Notes under the pieces: generated by a model | Database searches by the model: none | Seen by the model: only the letters and a program-made list of their open reading frames with translations | What the model was told of the DNA's origin: nothing | Assembly (NCBI RefSeq): GCF_019059575.1 | Contig: NW_024883013.1 | Coordinates: forward strand, 1-64,000 | Reading direction: 5' to 3' | Length of the DNA stretch: 64,000 nt | Source of the DNA: Amphibalanus amphitrite | Taxonomy: Eukaryota; Arthropoda; Thecostraca; Balanomorpha; Balanidae | Translations under genes and position numbers: made by a program | In this document: positions 45,706-58,400 of the stretch, one piece after another | Layout of the letters: each line of letters opens with the position of its first letter | How positions within the stretch are numbered: the stretch's first letter is position 1

Positions 45706-46459
45706 GATGCGCCGATCACCGTCAGTGGAGTAGCTGACAAACTTTAACGGTAAATGTGTGTATAAATAAACGCCATTGGTGCAAGCATTCTAGAGAAAAG
45801 AGCAGTGCACGTGGTGTTGTCTACGCATCATGCTAGTCGATTAAAATGTCATTGTTATCATACCTACCACCAATAGGAAATCAATGCTATAATCGTATCC
45901 TGCCTGAAATGTAAGGACATCGCCGTGGTATTCAAGGGATCCGGGTTGCAATGCCATGGCGTCATGGTGACCCTACACGTTTTCACCACACAACATACCT
46001 AATCTTCAAACATGATGTCCAACGTGCACTCCTAATGGATTTCAGCATTAGCATCGACGTCGTTTTCCAAATTCCAGCATTCCAGTACCTATGTCCTTTT
46101 CTGGCAGGGTCGCCTGTAAGAACGGTTCGACGATCGCTGTCAAAATTCCCAAACCGCTGACAGTTAATAGTAAACAGCTAGGCAGCCGAGTGTGACATCA
46201 TCGACATTGCGCAGCGGAGGATTTTCCACCGATCGACAGGTCTTGGACCGTGCAGCGGGCCTCCCTACAGCCGGGTGGACAGCAATTTATTAGCCATAAC
46301 CGGCGCGGGGCCGCAGGCGACAATAGGGCCAGGGGCACGCGCCACCGATCAACCGACCAGCTCGCGCGGAACAGCGGAACACTCGGTCAGAAAAGTCCTG
46401 AGACAGAAAAGTCCAAAGGACAGCTTGCGGGCTGGAAGCACCATGGTTGAAATCCAATG
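45706..46459. other. Intergenic, no gene seen
   Basis: Short open frames only; GC content rises after 46200. Nothing recognised. Confidence 0.4.
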
Positions 46460-46467
46460 CTCGTAAC

Positions 46468-46651
46468 CAGGGGTGCGGAGCTGGAGCCGGGGCCGCCGGA
46501 GCAGGCACATTTTTGCCCGGAGCCGGAGCCGGAGACGGAGCCGCCATGACATTTCACGCGGAGCCAGAGCCGGAGCCGGAGCCGATTTTATTTCTCCGAA
46601 GCAGGAGCCGGAGCCGAAGCTGTCTGAAATTTCCACGGCTCCGCATCCCTG
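46468..46651. mobile_element. 184-bp hAT MITE made of GGAGCC repeats, with perfect 8-bp target duplication
   Basis: The ends CAGGGGTGCGGAGC and, inverted, CAGGGATGCGGAGC differ by one base. CTCGTAAC flanks both sides exactly (46460-46467, 46652-46659). The interior is mostly GGAGCC/GGAGCCG hexanucleotide repeats. This is a textbook hAT-type non-autonomous insertion. Confidence 0.9.
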
Positions 46652-47910
46652 CTCGTAACTGCACTTGCTTACACCCTTTTACACCATCTAACAAAAAGGC
46701 GTTATGGTGTCAACAGTTCTCAGGAAGAATAGCTCTTCTATCACGCACGTATCGACGCAGCTTTACCACGAACTCCGTGGAAGTCCCGATCCTGTATCAC
46801 CTGAGTTTCGTTGCGTCACATAACCACCTGAACGGGAGAAGCTATTATTCCTTTCTCCTGATCATGCGTGTGTTCAACTCATAACTCCGCCGTGGGCTGC
46901 CTGGCGGCTGTTTTGCGGCCGATGACGTTATACTGACGTCACTGCGCCGGGCGACATGCAGACTGGAACAGAGGAAATCCCGTGCCACGCGGCGGTCGCA
47001 ATGGTCGCCGGCCTGGCTCCCCGGAGCGCCCCTCCCCGCCGCTACCCCCTGGACGCGGGGGTGGGGAGTGCCGACCGGTCCAGAGCGGAGGCGTGTTGAC
47101 AGGCGCGGCTCTGCAGACCGCCGAATCCGAGTCCCAACTCCGAGCCCGCGACGGTGGCCGCGGCAGTACAGAGGTGGGGACGGCGGCCCAGAGTCCGAAC
47201 TCCGAGCCCGACAGTAGGCGGTGGCCGTCAGAGGAGGGACGGCATCCCGTGGCAGGGCCGTGAGGCGCGGCACTGTATACCGAGAAACACCGGGCCGCAA
47301 TCCGCGCCACGTCATGGGTCTCACTGCGTAACCTTAATACGCTTCTTAGAGTGAATTTAATGGGATAGTCAAGGTTAACACGTCTTTTTAGCGTCACGAT
47401 ATTCCACTGTGCATGCTCTCTGCAATGCAATGCTTTACATCCGAGAAATGATAGCAGACTTCATGTTCAGATCTCTGTTTAGGCTGAATATTATCTCATC
47501 TGTTTCTCTGATTAGGTGTGTTACCTTACTGAGCTTGCCTCTAAATACCGGACACGTGTTACTTGTATGGGGAATGAGATGAGTTAGGTATCATGGACAC
47601 GCTGTATAGGTATCAGAGCGGCTTTGCGCAAAACACGTGAAAGAGATGCTGCCCCCCCTCCCCCCCCCCCCGATGTGACCAACTAGGTACTGCAGCATCC
47701 AGACCCCCCCCCCCCCCATCTCTTCTGAAATCAACATTCGCAATCAGCCTTGCCACGCGCGTCTTGCGGGACACACGAGCTTATGTTTTTGAGTTATCTT
47801 TTTAAAACATTTGCTCGCAAGAGGAAGATTTTTAGCCCGTAGGCATACCTTTTAGGTAGGTACATATAGATGACTATTTACGAGCTTAAAAGATCGCGAA
47901 TCGCGATCTT
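46652..47910. other. Intergenic; GC-rich patch and poly-C tracts
   Basis: 46900-47310 is GC-rich with long open frames in three frames and no domain. It contains TGACGTTA and TGACGTCAC (near 46922-46942), so it may be a promoter region. Two poly(C) tracts lie at 47650-47672 and 47702-47718, and a 21-bp palindrome at 47890-47910. No exon supported. Confidence 0.4.
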
Positions 47911-48912
47911 GGGGGAAATATGAAAACTGCTATCTTGGGGCCGGGAATGAGCTAAGACTCACCCAAACGCATGAAATCGTGAGTTCACATATACATAGTA
48001 CACCCTACTTCCCTCTGCAAGGTCTGACGCGTAAGTTTTGAATTGGCGACCTTGCGAGACGGCATTATGACGTCACTGAGGTCGCCTGAGGTCATCGGAG
48101 TTTTTCGTCAATAACTCCCAATCGAATTGAACTAGCGGGTCGGGAAAGTTATCGTGGACTCAAAACGATCTGCTGAATCGAACTAAATGCAGGATGAACT
48201 ATTTTATCAGATGTATGAAAAATAACCTCTTGCTCATATCTGAAGGAATTAAAAAATTAAAGACCAATATATATTCGGGCGTGGCCCTTCCTCAGTGGTA
48301 TAGTGTTACAATGGAACAAGAGAGACGTATGTCTTGTTCCATTGTAACACTATACCACTGAGGAAGGGCCACGCCCGAATATATATTGGTCTTTAATTTT
48401 TTAATTCCTTCAGATATGAGCAAGAGGTTATTTTTCATACTCCTGATAATCTTATCAACAATGCTCAACTCAACGTTTCAATACCTGAAATCATATGGAC
48501 TATTTTGACCTCCTTCGTGACCTGAGCTGTTTTGACCGTTACCTAACCATAACCTGAGGTCCACATACCTAATAAGTTGAACCTTTATTACCAAGAAAAA
48601 AAGTCAATTGTTCGACGCCTGAGCATTCAGCATTGATAGCACGATGGCGCACATTTTGATATTTTTTGGACAAAGTTATATACGATTTATGCAAATAAAC
48701 TTGGCCCTTATCTCAGTGCCTTTGGCATGCACCTCCAGACGTCAGTGGTTAGCCCGAAAACTTAAATTTTAGCATTAGTGTTCGCGTTGCGTCTCGTAAC
48801 AGCGCGCACGCTCGATTTTCTAGAAGCTCTAGCTCACTTACGGGCGAGACTGCGAGATGGGACCACACCCACAATCCTCCCCTCCCCCTCCCCCCCCCGG
48901 CTCTCGGTCAGG
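47911..48912. mobile_element. Diverged TTAA-family element hosting a foldback insertion
   Basis: Ordered phrases match the element at 40763: GCATGAAATC, GTCAATAACTCC, CTAGCGGGTCGGGAAAG and, at the right, AGCTCTAGCTCACTTACGGGCGAGAC followed by C-rich tract (48880-48898). Exact ends are not preserved. A perfect palindrome (48213-48440) is inserted within it. Confidence 0.5.
48213..48440. repeat. Perfect foldback palindrome, 2 x 109 bp arms, 10-bp loop
   Basis: 48213-48321 is the exact reverse complement of 48332-48440; I found no mismatch on reading both arms. The loop is GAGACGTATG. Arms contain TGGTATAGTGTTAC, which fits a tRNA-like A box loosely, and CTGAGGA...GCCCGAAT, which recalls a hammerhead core. 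It is a fresh foldback element, a recent inverted duplication, or an assembly/read artefact. Confidence 0.9.
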
Positions 48913-49500
48913 ATGTCAGGTGAGGTACCGATGGACGAAAGTACCCTAATGTGACAGGCCAGAGAGCCAAACAAGCGATCACCCCGAGCCCTGGCCCCTG
49001 AGGGCTGGGGCTTTTTGATTTTGTCCTCCACCGTTTGCCTGATGAAGTAATAATCGTGGGTCCGTGCTGGAATAGGACATTATGATCCAGGGTTGGATAT
49101 GCCGGTCCCCGGGGTAGGGAACAGGTCTGAAGGTCCACGGCGATCGGCGAGTGGCTTCACGGGCGATTACTGCGCCTCTGGTGGATAGACGGACAAACAG
49201 TGACGCTGCCAGCGCCACCTGCTGCCACCATCCCGCCCTCGATCCTACATCGACTTGAGGATTCGCCCTCCCTGCTGGACAGTCTTGGGCAGCCCGGCAA
49301 AGTCCTGTGTGATATAGCAAATTGTACCCATTCGATCGAATATCTCTCGCAGTATCTCTTTGGTTTTGTCACCTCACCAAAAACACACAAAAAAAAAATG
49401 TCGGCAAGGGCTTATTTTTATGAAAGCATAGTAAACGGTTACAAATCATCGTGTATTTGTGCATTTATAGCTAGTAAGGTGGATTAGGTCAGGTCAACCA
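48913..49500. other. Intergenic, no gene seen
   Basis: Short overlapping frames on both strands. No family signature. GGTCAGGTCAACC at 49487 suggests the edge of another GGTCA-bearing repeat. Confidence 0.35.
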
Positions 49501-49830
49501 TCCATCCGTTTTTGCCACCCTCAGGACAAACTCATCCCCACTCTCAACTCCCACTCTTTCCTTTCCTTTCCAGGCTGGCGGTCACCCCCATCAGGCAGCC
49601 GGAGGTGAGATGAGTCCTTGTTGGACTAAAGCCCTCTCTGGGTAACCGTTTGAGCGGTAGGGCGGGCTGTCCCACCGGGACATTTTCGTCCCACCAGGAT
49701 CGTCTCTGCCGCTGCGGTGCCCCAGACCCACAGAGTATAATGTCTACCCCCTATCCTATCATTCCATAGCTCTGCAGTGACCTATGAGGCCGAAAGAGGT
49801 TGCTTCCAACCAAACAAAACATGTCAACCC
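49500..49830. repeat. Dispersed repeat, copy 2
   Basis: It shares the ordered phrases CAGGCAGCCGG, CACCGGGACATTTTCGTCC, TGCCGCTGCGG, CCTATCAT, CATAGCT and AGGCCGAAAG with 10370-10775. Confidence 0.5.
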
Positions 49831-50044
49831 AGCATGTGCCACCGGCTCTTTAGTAGGTATGTACCTAGTTAGTTACCGCTGCACTGATACCGCCACTACG
49901 TGTTAGGTGGGCCCGAACAAATCGAACTGCTCGAGTAGGAGTCAAATTTGAAATCAACTCTAAAAAAAAATACACAAGAAATTTGTAAAATGCGAAGTTA
50001 GTCATAGACCTATGCATGCCTCGATACGCTACAGCATTGAAACC

Positions 50045-50715
50045 AGTATAACGCCTTTTGGGGCGACTAACGAAGCGAGCGAGAGGGTGAGCCTTGCACG
50101 TGCGAAATTTCGACGAGGTACCTCCAGCTGACTTGTGCACGGCACCCTACTAACCGGTCTCTAGCGATGTGCCAAATTTGAGCACAATCGGCCTAGCCGT
50201 TCTCGAGATCTGGAAGCGGCACCCTGCACGTGCGCACGTGCAAAATGGGTCCCAACTGAGTTTTGCACGGCACCCTACTAACCGGTCCCTAACCATGTGC
50301 CAAATTTGAGCGCCGTCGGTCCAGCCGTTCTCGAGATCTGGAATCGACCCCTGCACGTGCGCAATGGGGTGCAGCAGCACCCCAATTCTGGCACATGGAT
50401 ATGCATTGCCTAGTAGGTGCCTACCTACATGCCAACTTTCAGCGCAATCGGCCAAGTAGTTACCGAGATATTGCAACAATTACAAAAGTGACACCTCTTC
50501 GTTTTGCACGTGGCACGTGCATAAGGGGTCACCCACATGCATCGGCAATAGTCCAATACTTGGTAGAAGGAATGAAGCTATCCTACAAAAATTACCGCGT
50601 GTAAATCGGTCAAGTGGTTGCTGAGATATAAGCGTCGCAGAATCGTGACCACGGCCGGCCGCTCATACTCAGAAATTTCCGTTAATCTAAGGAAAGACTA
50701 CGCTCGCTTCGCTCG
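50045..50715 (-). repeat. Dispersed repeat with E-box palindromes, copy 2
   Basis: Reverse-orientation copy of 1029-1911: GAAGCGAGCGAGAG near 50071, TGCACGTGCGCACGTGCA at 50225-50242, CAAATTTGAGC phrases every ~120 bp, and CTCGCTTCGCTCGCTCC near 50703. Confidence 0.65.
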
Positions 50716-51640
50716 CTCCGTAATCAAGGTTCAATCAAGAAAGTAATAAAGGTTCAATCATGTTCAATGAATGTGGCCTGACCCTTAGGTACATGACCAC
50801 CATAATCCATAATCCCACCATAATCCATGGGAGAAAATAATTTCATGAGTTAATATCACACTCAAACTTATCCGTAGGTAAGTACACAAAATTAATCACA
50901 AACCCAAGAACCAGAAGTTTGGAAACACATACCGAAGACGATGTGCGCTGGCATGTCAAAGACCTCTTTCAGGCCTGACATATTCTTGAGGAAGAGGCCA
51001 CGGGTCAAGTGTCATCGGGATCAATATGAAAGTTAAAAAGTGTTGTGCCTAAACTCGAAGGTGGATAGATGGTAGAAGTGTTTTCGGCTTCGCCATGTAC
51101 CATTTTAACACAAGATCTTTTTGAAAAAGATATATGCCACTGTCAAGTGTCCACGCGCCCTTGCAAGTGGCAGGTGGCAGAGCTAACCTACGCTCTGACG
51201 GGATTATTAAATTTACGCCCGTTAAACTTTCTGGTACCTACGCAATAAAATAATCATATCCTCAGATGTGAAATTTTCAGATGCATGTCACGTAAAGCCA
51301 GGTCCTCAGGTCGCGCCAAGGCACCTCACATCAAGAATAAGCGAGTGCTAGCCCTCATGTAGCTATACCAGCTGAGCGATTAATGTGCCAAATTTCCAGT
51401 TTTACTCAATTAGGGGTGAAGCGGCGAGGGGTTGCACCCTCTCGGTATGTTGGGAACCGATGGGTCCGCCGCGGTTATTGCAGTGTATTATTATCTATAT
51501 CCAGTTGTGATCACTAGCCTCATTCATACATTTTTGCCAGTTTATTGTAAGCTTTAGGTAAATTACTGTCGGTAAAGTTATGTTTGACCATTGCCACCAA
51601 ACATTTTCCTTGACCACAAAATAAATAAGAAAATCGAGAC
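50716..51640. other. Intergenic, no gene seen
   Basis: No coding exon or clear element end was found. Confidence 0.4.
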
Positions 51641-52340
51641 AGCGAGTCGCATGTGTGTATAAGTATAGTGAGACTTGACACGTAACGACTGCTCAGTGCT
51701 CAAGGCGGCAGTAGTCCGCTCGTTTCCGTCGGTGCTAGTGTTATCTTCCTATGCCTCCGTGCAGTCTCCACGCACTGCAGCCTTCGTCTGACAGAGCCGG
51801 CCTTGGCTGATAGCCGGTATTACTTGACAACGCTGGGGCTTACCAGTGGCTGACCCACATCGGCAGCCACCGCTGCCGCTGACCCCTGGTCATATTAATA
51901 TTCTTCTGGGAACTGCGGCCGGCAGGTGAGCGGCCCGCGCGTCCGTCACTCGCGGGGAGTACCGAGAACCCGAGCCGGCCGGCCGGCCGCCCTCCGCGGC
52001 GCGCGGCGCCGAGAGGGACGGGAGGGAGGGGAGGGTTTCCCAGACGGGCAGACAGCGCCGCGCCGGGGGGCACGTGCACCTCCTCCCAAGGCCAAACATC
52101 GGAAATCCCCGTCCCAGTGAGCGCCGCGCCGGCAGTTCGGGCGACCAGCCGCGCCGATAACTAGAAAACCTTTTTAGGCGGATCACTTCCGCGAAGCGTG
52201 GAAAGGCCCCGGGAAGTGGGCTGCCGAGAAGATAATGGGTGGCGGGTGTGCTCAGCGGGTAATGCACCGATCTCGTGACCGATGACACAGACCTGGACGG
52301 CCGCGGCCGCCGAGTTTCAATGGCCAGTGATAGGATTGGA
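51641..52340. other. GC-rich island with TATA-like motif; possible first exon of an unseen transcript
   Basis: TGTATAAGTATA at about 51655-51666 is followed by CGGCAGTAGTCCGCTCG and a GC-rich stretch to 52330. Open frames on both strands are compositional. I cannot place an exon. Confidence 0.3.
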
Positions 52341-52607
52341 CGCCGTGTTCTGGAGTTCCGGATCAGCATGGTATTTAGAGGATGATTATTTATCCATTAT
52401 GAACGAGCAGGAAACTGGGCATTGTATGGGTAATGAGCTTCTTAATCGGCATCGACATCCGCTCAGTTGATTCATTTCCTCCTGTAGGTATATGGCATAG
52501 GCTATACATGTATGATGTATCTATTTACGTAGCACGCATTTCCTGATTGCAAACGTACCGCTTACAGATTCAGCAGCATGAAAGAAGCATACGGCAGGTA
52601 TGTACTA

Positions 52608-54262
52608 GGGGAGAGTGGGGTAATTTGGCCGCTTTTTTTAGAAAACGATATAACTTAAAATTGACGACACATTTCTGCATTTTCTCAAAGCTGGCAGGTG
52701 TCGTATTCATTTTACTTTACTGGACAGTGAACTTGATATGATAGAGTAATTACTTATATTGAAATTGTGACGTATTACAAAGGTCTGCAAGGCGGCCAAA
52801 TTGCCCCACTATAGTTCGTTTTTCTTAAGTTTGCCCCTCACTGTAAACGTCTTTTTGAACACAGCACGAGAATTGCTAGCTGAATTACTGAGAAAACTGG
52901 TTGGCGCACATTGTATTGGAGATATGAATAATATTTTCAAAATAAGTTTTGAGCACCGACGATGTAACGTTAATGTTAAACGCCGTGCAATTTATTAATT
53001 ACTTCAGACATAATTCCTGAGAAGTCGTCTATCACTGTGGAGCTGTAGGTATGGGTAAATACGAGCTATGAGTCTGTGAAATAGTAAACAAATTTGATAA
53101 AATTGATCGCCTGTGAAATCTGGGGAAATCAATGTGCGCCAACCAGTTTTCTCAGTAATTCAGCCAGCAATTCTCGTGCTGTGTTCAAAAAGACATTTAC
53201 AGTGAGGGGCAAACTTAAGAAAAACGAACTATAGCAGGGTTATTTGGCCGGGGGTGTGGGGCAATTTGGCCGGTGTTAGTTTGCGGTCGGGATTTTCTGT
53301 TATATTGCGAGTCAGCTTCAGATTCAGCAATGACGTGTGTCCTATGACGCATTTGCCGCATTTTGGAGGTTGACTCAGGGGTCACAGGGGTCAAAATAGC
53401 CAAATTAGCGGCTCTAGATGCGAAGACAGTTTTTTACGAATAATGAAGTAATCAAGCTAGGCCAAAACTTCGAGTACCATCGTAATTCTCTCGTCAGTCC
53501 GCATCGAAAGATATATGTGTTGACCTTGAGAAGTCAAGGTCAAAGGTTGACCTCAGGTCACGTTGCATATGGTCGCTTGACCTCAAGGTCACGTGATTTC
53601 AAGGCCATCATGCATATCATTCGATGCGCCTTGGCGAGCTGAACAGAATGAGACGATTTGTGCGGCTGTACCATTTTTATGTACCTAATGATTTATTAGC
53701 AAAAAACGTTTGGTAACCTTTGATGACGTCACATGCTCTTACAGTTGACCAATCGGAAGTAAGGCATCAAAGTAGTCAAAGTTGGTCATGAATCATGTCA
53801 TTTATGTACAATTGATCATGAAAACTCGGCCGTCCCAACATATAGACCATGAGCGCACCGGCCAAATTGCCCCGCTAGTCCCGGCCAAATTACCCCATAT
53901 TGTCATTCTGAAAATTTTTGTCTATAAAGTCATCACGGCTATACGGAATTAGATAAAATTGCTCTTGGAACCGCTGAACACCCCCAAGAATGGCGCTATA
54001 ATGTCTGAATTCGTTTTTAGCCCAAATACTACATGTTATACAACTTTGTAAACAGAAGCAAAAGTTACCATTTTCTAATGAAATTAACGTTTTATTAATT
54101 TTGAATAAAACTACGAGGCGCAAAGTTTTGACATTTGTCCTCCAGTTATTTCTACCCATGACAAATGAATAGAGACTAGAGCTATTTCACTCACTTTTAT
54201 TAGACAGCGTACAGGTGGGGGCGGCCAATTTACACCACCGGCCAAATTACCCCACTCTCCCC
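52608..54262. mobile_element. TIR element with 'GTGGGGTAATTTGGCCG' phrase and internal hairpin
   Basis: GGGGAGAGTGGGGTAATTTG (52608) is inverted exactly at the right end (CAAATTACCCCACTCTCCCC, ending 54262), and TA flanks both sides. The phrase recurs inside in both orientations (near 52794, 53240-53275, 53852-53890). Segments at about 52808-52916 and 53130-53236 are inverted copies of each other. Also contains AAGGTCAAAGGTTGACCTC at 53538. No transposase frame. Confidence 0.8.
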
Positions 54263-54549
54263 TACTTGTCCGATCTTATTTGCGCCCTATGCTGATCCTA
54301 CACCTACACTTTTTACATGCTGCTTAAAAGTGTTCTTACATGTTATTTTATGTTGTTTGTCAACAAAACAGCTCTAACCCTTCATGGGACGACATTGTTA
54401 TTTATGTGAAAGCCAGAAATATTGCCTGTTTGCTCTTTTATCGCAAAATGTTAACCTTTGAAAGATAATTTTATTTTAAGCGAATGGCCACTTCCTGTCA
54501 TGTGCTCGATCTTACCAACCGGTATCGCATCACTAAAGCACTTGTTTAA

Positions 54550-55442
54550 CCCTCGCATGTGTAGGGGGGGGGGGGTCGGATGGACCCCCCCATGGTTTTT
54601 CGCGAATAACTCGCGTAAAAAGCGGCCGATCGCGACGAAACTTTCAGTATCCTCGCATTGATCAATTTTACACCTACCCTGAAAATTTCATGACCCTGAC
54701 CCAAATGACCTTTGACCTGTGACCTCTTTTCCGAGACCATGTTTGGCCGGAATCGCGATTCGGCGTACGTCGGCTCGCATTAGCCGTGCGTTTGCAAGCT
54801 TTTCGTGGTTTCAAACGTTCAAACATGTGATTTGATGTTGCTCCCATGCATTAGGGTGGGTGTCAAGGTCACCTGAAGGTCAGGTCAGGTCATTGACCTT
54901 TGGTGACCTCGGGTGACCTCGGTTCACTTTTTCGAGTTTTACATGTTTCTAGGCTAGTTTTTGGAGCTGAATTCGAATTTAGCAACCATTTGAACATTTA
55001 CGAAGTAGTTTTGGTGCCTTCGTAACATGTTACAAAGCTGTCAGAGGCGGCTGACACGTACTATGAATACCCGTCACGACGCCTACTGGTTGACCTGACC
55101 TGACCTGACCCGACCTGGTCTAAATGCTTAAAGACATCATCTCTGATCAAAACTAACACGATATTCGTGATCAGCACCCCGAAAAACCCCTTAGCAGCCA
55201 CACTTTACGACTTTCTAATAGGTCCCGATTTTCCCGACTTTGGGTCATTGACCTGACCTGGAAGGTCAACCAATGACCTAGGACCTTAAAATTGGGTATC
55301 ATCGGCTTCCTCTCGTCACGGGCAACACGCTCGTTTTTTCCGCGAAGCTCTAGCTCCATCAGGGGCCAAACGGCAAGGGGGGGTCCAACCGACCCCCCCC
55401 CCTACACATTATTAGCTGGAAAACGCCGCACACATGCGAGGG
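54550..55442. mobile_element. TTAA element, well preserved
   Basis: TTAA at 54546-54549 and 55443-55446. Ends CCCTCGCATGTGTAGGGGG and, inverted, CCCTCGCATGTGTGCGGCG. G-run/C-run hairpins lie just inside each end (54564-54590 and 55376-55402). GACCTGACCTGACCTGACC at 55092-55110. Colinear with 43560-44437. No transposase. Confidence 0.85.
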
Positions 55443-55446
55443 TTAA

Positions 55447-58400
55447 GATTGTCGCGCGTTCTCATCATATTGGACATACATAGATACATATCGCACTGTG
55501 TCCATTGGGCAGCTTCAAAAGGGACGTAAGCCCACAGAGCACACACAAGGAGCTACACTGAGGGGAATCTCAACAGCAATTAGTCACAGTGGTCAGTGCA
55601 GACGGAAAAAGACCCGACATGATCTCACTGTATGATTTGCGACTTTTGTTATGCCGTCAGCTAAGGTAACGGTCTTCTCTGCACGCTTGTCACGATCTCA
55701 CACTAAAGAATGAGCTAGTATGTCGCTGCCGGCCTATAGGCAAGGGACGCTTCGACAGGCTTTCGTTAAATAACACAGCTTTTAAGCTTTCATAGGAGTG
55801 TGTCTTTATCGTCTTTGTCTTTGCAACTTTGTAGCTTCAAGCAATTAGATCGCATTTTTTCAAATAATTACCCGAAAATACGTTTCCATATGTCGTAGGT
55901 CTTTTAGGCAAGTAGGCCCTGCGGCACTACTTGAAGTCAATTAGGTACCTGCTATATCTTGCCTGCTATAAACATTGCGCGTAGGAAAACCGGGAAAACC
56001 CACTGTCACTACAACAAATAATACTAACTTGATTTAACCGATCAGCGCGCTGCTGAGTTTGAACTACCGGAACCACCGACATCCAAGAATGTCAAACATT
56101 GACAATAACCCTTGTCACACGAGTGTGAATCATTCAATGCCGATACGGCTTTCATAGAATGCAACATCCAAAGAAAATAACATAACCACGAGCTCAAGCT
56201 TCGCTTCATATTCCATTCACGAAACCGCGGTGGAATATTATGTATTGCTTGATATGTTAAAAAAAAAAACGAGCGAAGGCCCCTTGCCCAGTCTCAAAAC
56301 TGGATTAATGAACAACAGACCTGGGCCTGGCGAGCGCGTCACGACAGCCCGCCAAGATCTGTTTACAACCTGCCGTCTGCTCAAAGGAAAACAGCAGTTT
56401 TTACCTTGACCCGCGTCCCGCCCGCCGTCAATGCCTCATACGCGCGGTGCCTGCTGGCGGCGTTTCCGCGAATCGCAGCGCGTTGTCCGTGAAGTCCGTG
56501 TGTCTGCAGATGACAAATGATCCTGAGCAGGTTTTACCGGAACTGAACGAACCGGTTCGTACCGAGTAAATAGCAGCTGCAGAAAGAACGCCGGAACCTT
56601 GTCCGTCAGACAATGTAGGTACATTTCAAGATAACTTATCAGGTCCGGTTCGGTAAAAACGCTTCTTTTGCCATTGTGGCGATGGTAGCCCGATCAAAGC
56701 AAATTGAGGGTAAGGGCGCTTTAACGTTTCTTTCTATCCTGTCCTTAGGCCAAATCACGGCGATAAATGCCAGGTGGCGTGAGGCGTCACGAAAGAATGC
56801 TGACGTCATGGTGTGAACTTTTTCGGAAGTATAGAACAGAAGCATTAATAAGATAGTTTTGACATTGGAATAATATTTTTTATCCAAAATGTTTCATTTT
56901 ATATGATCTATTTCTCTGTCTGTGAATGTTTTCATATGATTTTATATGTTTTATTTTTATTTTATGATATTCTTAGTGATACAGAATCTAGCGAAATATC
57001 CCAAAATAATAAAATTATTAAAGATATTTCCTCACAAGCATGATTCATACGATGACGTCACGAAAAACGAACAGGTTACAGGTACGTATGTTAGTGACTA
57101 CGGCCCGGGCCAAATAATGACAAACGGCAAGCGACGGTCGACAGATACAAGTACATTGTAAATAAATGGTTTTTCTCATTTCTATGTAAGGTCACTGTCT
57201 CATCCTCAGTAGAGAAGGTCGTATTGCATGTCAGTCCATGCTGATTATGTAAGGAGTAGGGCATAGGTATTTGTGTTATGAGGTTATCGGTGGAACCAAC
57301 AAATAATACTAAATAATAAATAACTATTAGTTATTTGTTGGCTCCACAGATAACCTCTTACTGTCAGTCCATCTCGCAATTTTAGAGACCGACATTGATA
57401 ATATCCAAAAGATGTTTTAATGACACCTGTATCCTTCTATTAAAAATTACGATGTCGAAAAATCGTTGATATCGAATTGTTTCTTTGCAGTATTTAGGGA
57501 AGGGGAATTCGCAGAATTGGTCAGAACTTTGATCAAAAATACACAAATGAAATATAAGCTCCATAGAAAGTGTCTGTCATGATAATCAATTATTGAAAGA
57601 TGTTATGAAGGTTTTAAACAATGGACGTCTGTACGTTTACAAATTATCTGCACCTAAAAGTCTAGTCAAGAACGTTCTTGCGTCTGCTTACTTAATTTCA
57701 ATTAAATACCTATATCTCCTAATAATGCGAGGAAAGTTCACATGGCCATGTTCCACAAATATATAATCAGTCAGGTATGACTTACGTCGTTGTCCACGTT
57801 TCGCCGTTCTTAGGATGCGTAGGTTTGCATTCAATGTATGTATTGGCAGTCACAGACTTCTCAACTATCCGAAACGTTAACAAAGGCATGGATGAGATAA
57901 TAATGGATTGGTGTCTTCGCAGTTCTTCGCAGTGTTATATCATCCATGACAAAGGTTTGCATGTTACTTAGTAGCTAAAACCACCATTCGTTGGAATGGG
58001 GAGAAGACTGAGCTGGTCTGTCAAGGACAGTATTTTAGATCGGCTTTGTTACATCAGCGCATTTATACCTGCTGGCAACAGAATATAGCGCAGATCTGCG
58101 ATATCCTTCTCACACAGACACAGTCTATGTACCTAGGTATGCCTAAATCTGTAGGCTCCTGCTCGACTCGATCGAGTGAAAAAGCTCAAAGGGCAAGACG
58201 CTTTAATTGATGGGAAATAACGAACAACATCATTTCGGAAAGGCGAATCTAGCTCGACCCTCATCGACTTTTAAGTCCCACTCGGGTCGATCGAGAACAT
58301 TGTAAATGCACCAGCAATCAGCATATTTATGATTTTTCTATGAAGCATGGACGTCTAACCCTCACGGGTGCAATTTCACTAGCAAGGCTTGCCTGGCCGA

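Noticed and set aside
46845..47430. Overlapping open frames of 90-163 codons in a GC-rich patch
   Set aside because: No motif, no splice-linked partner, and open frames on both strands; likely compositional.
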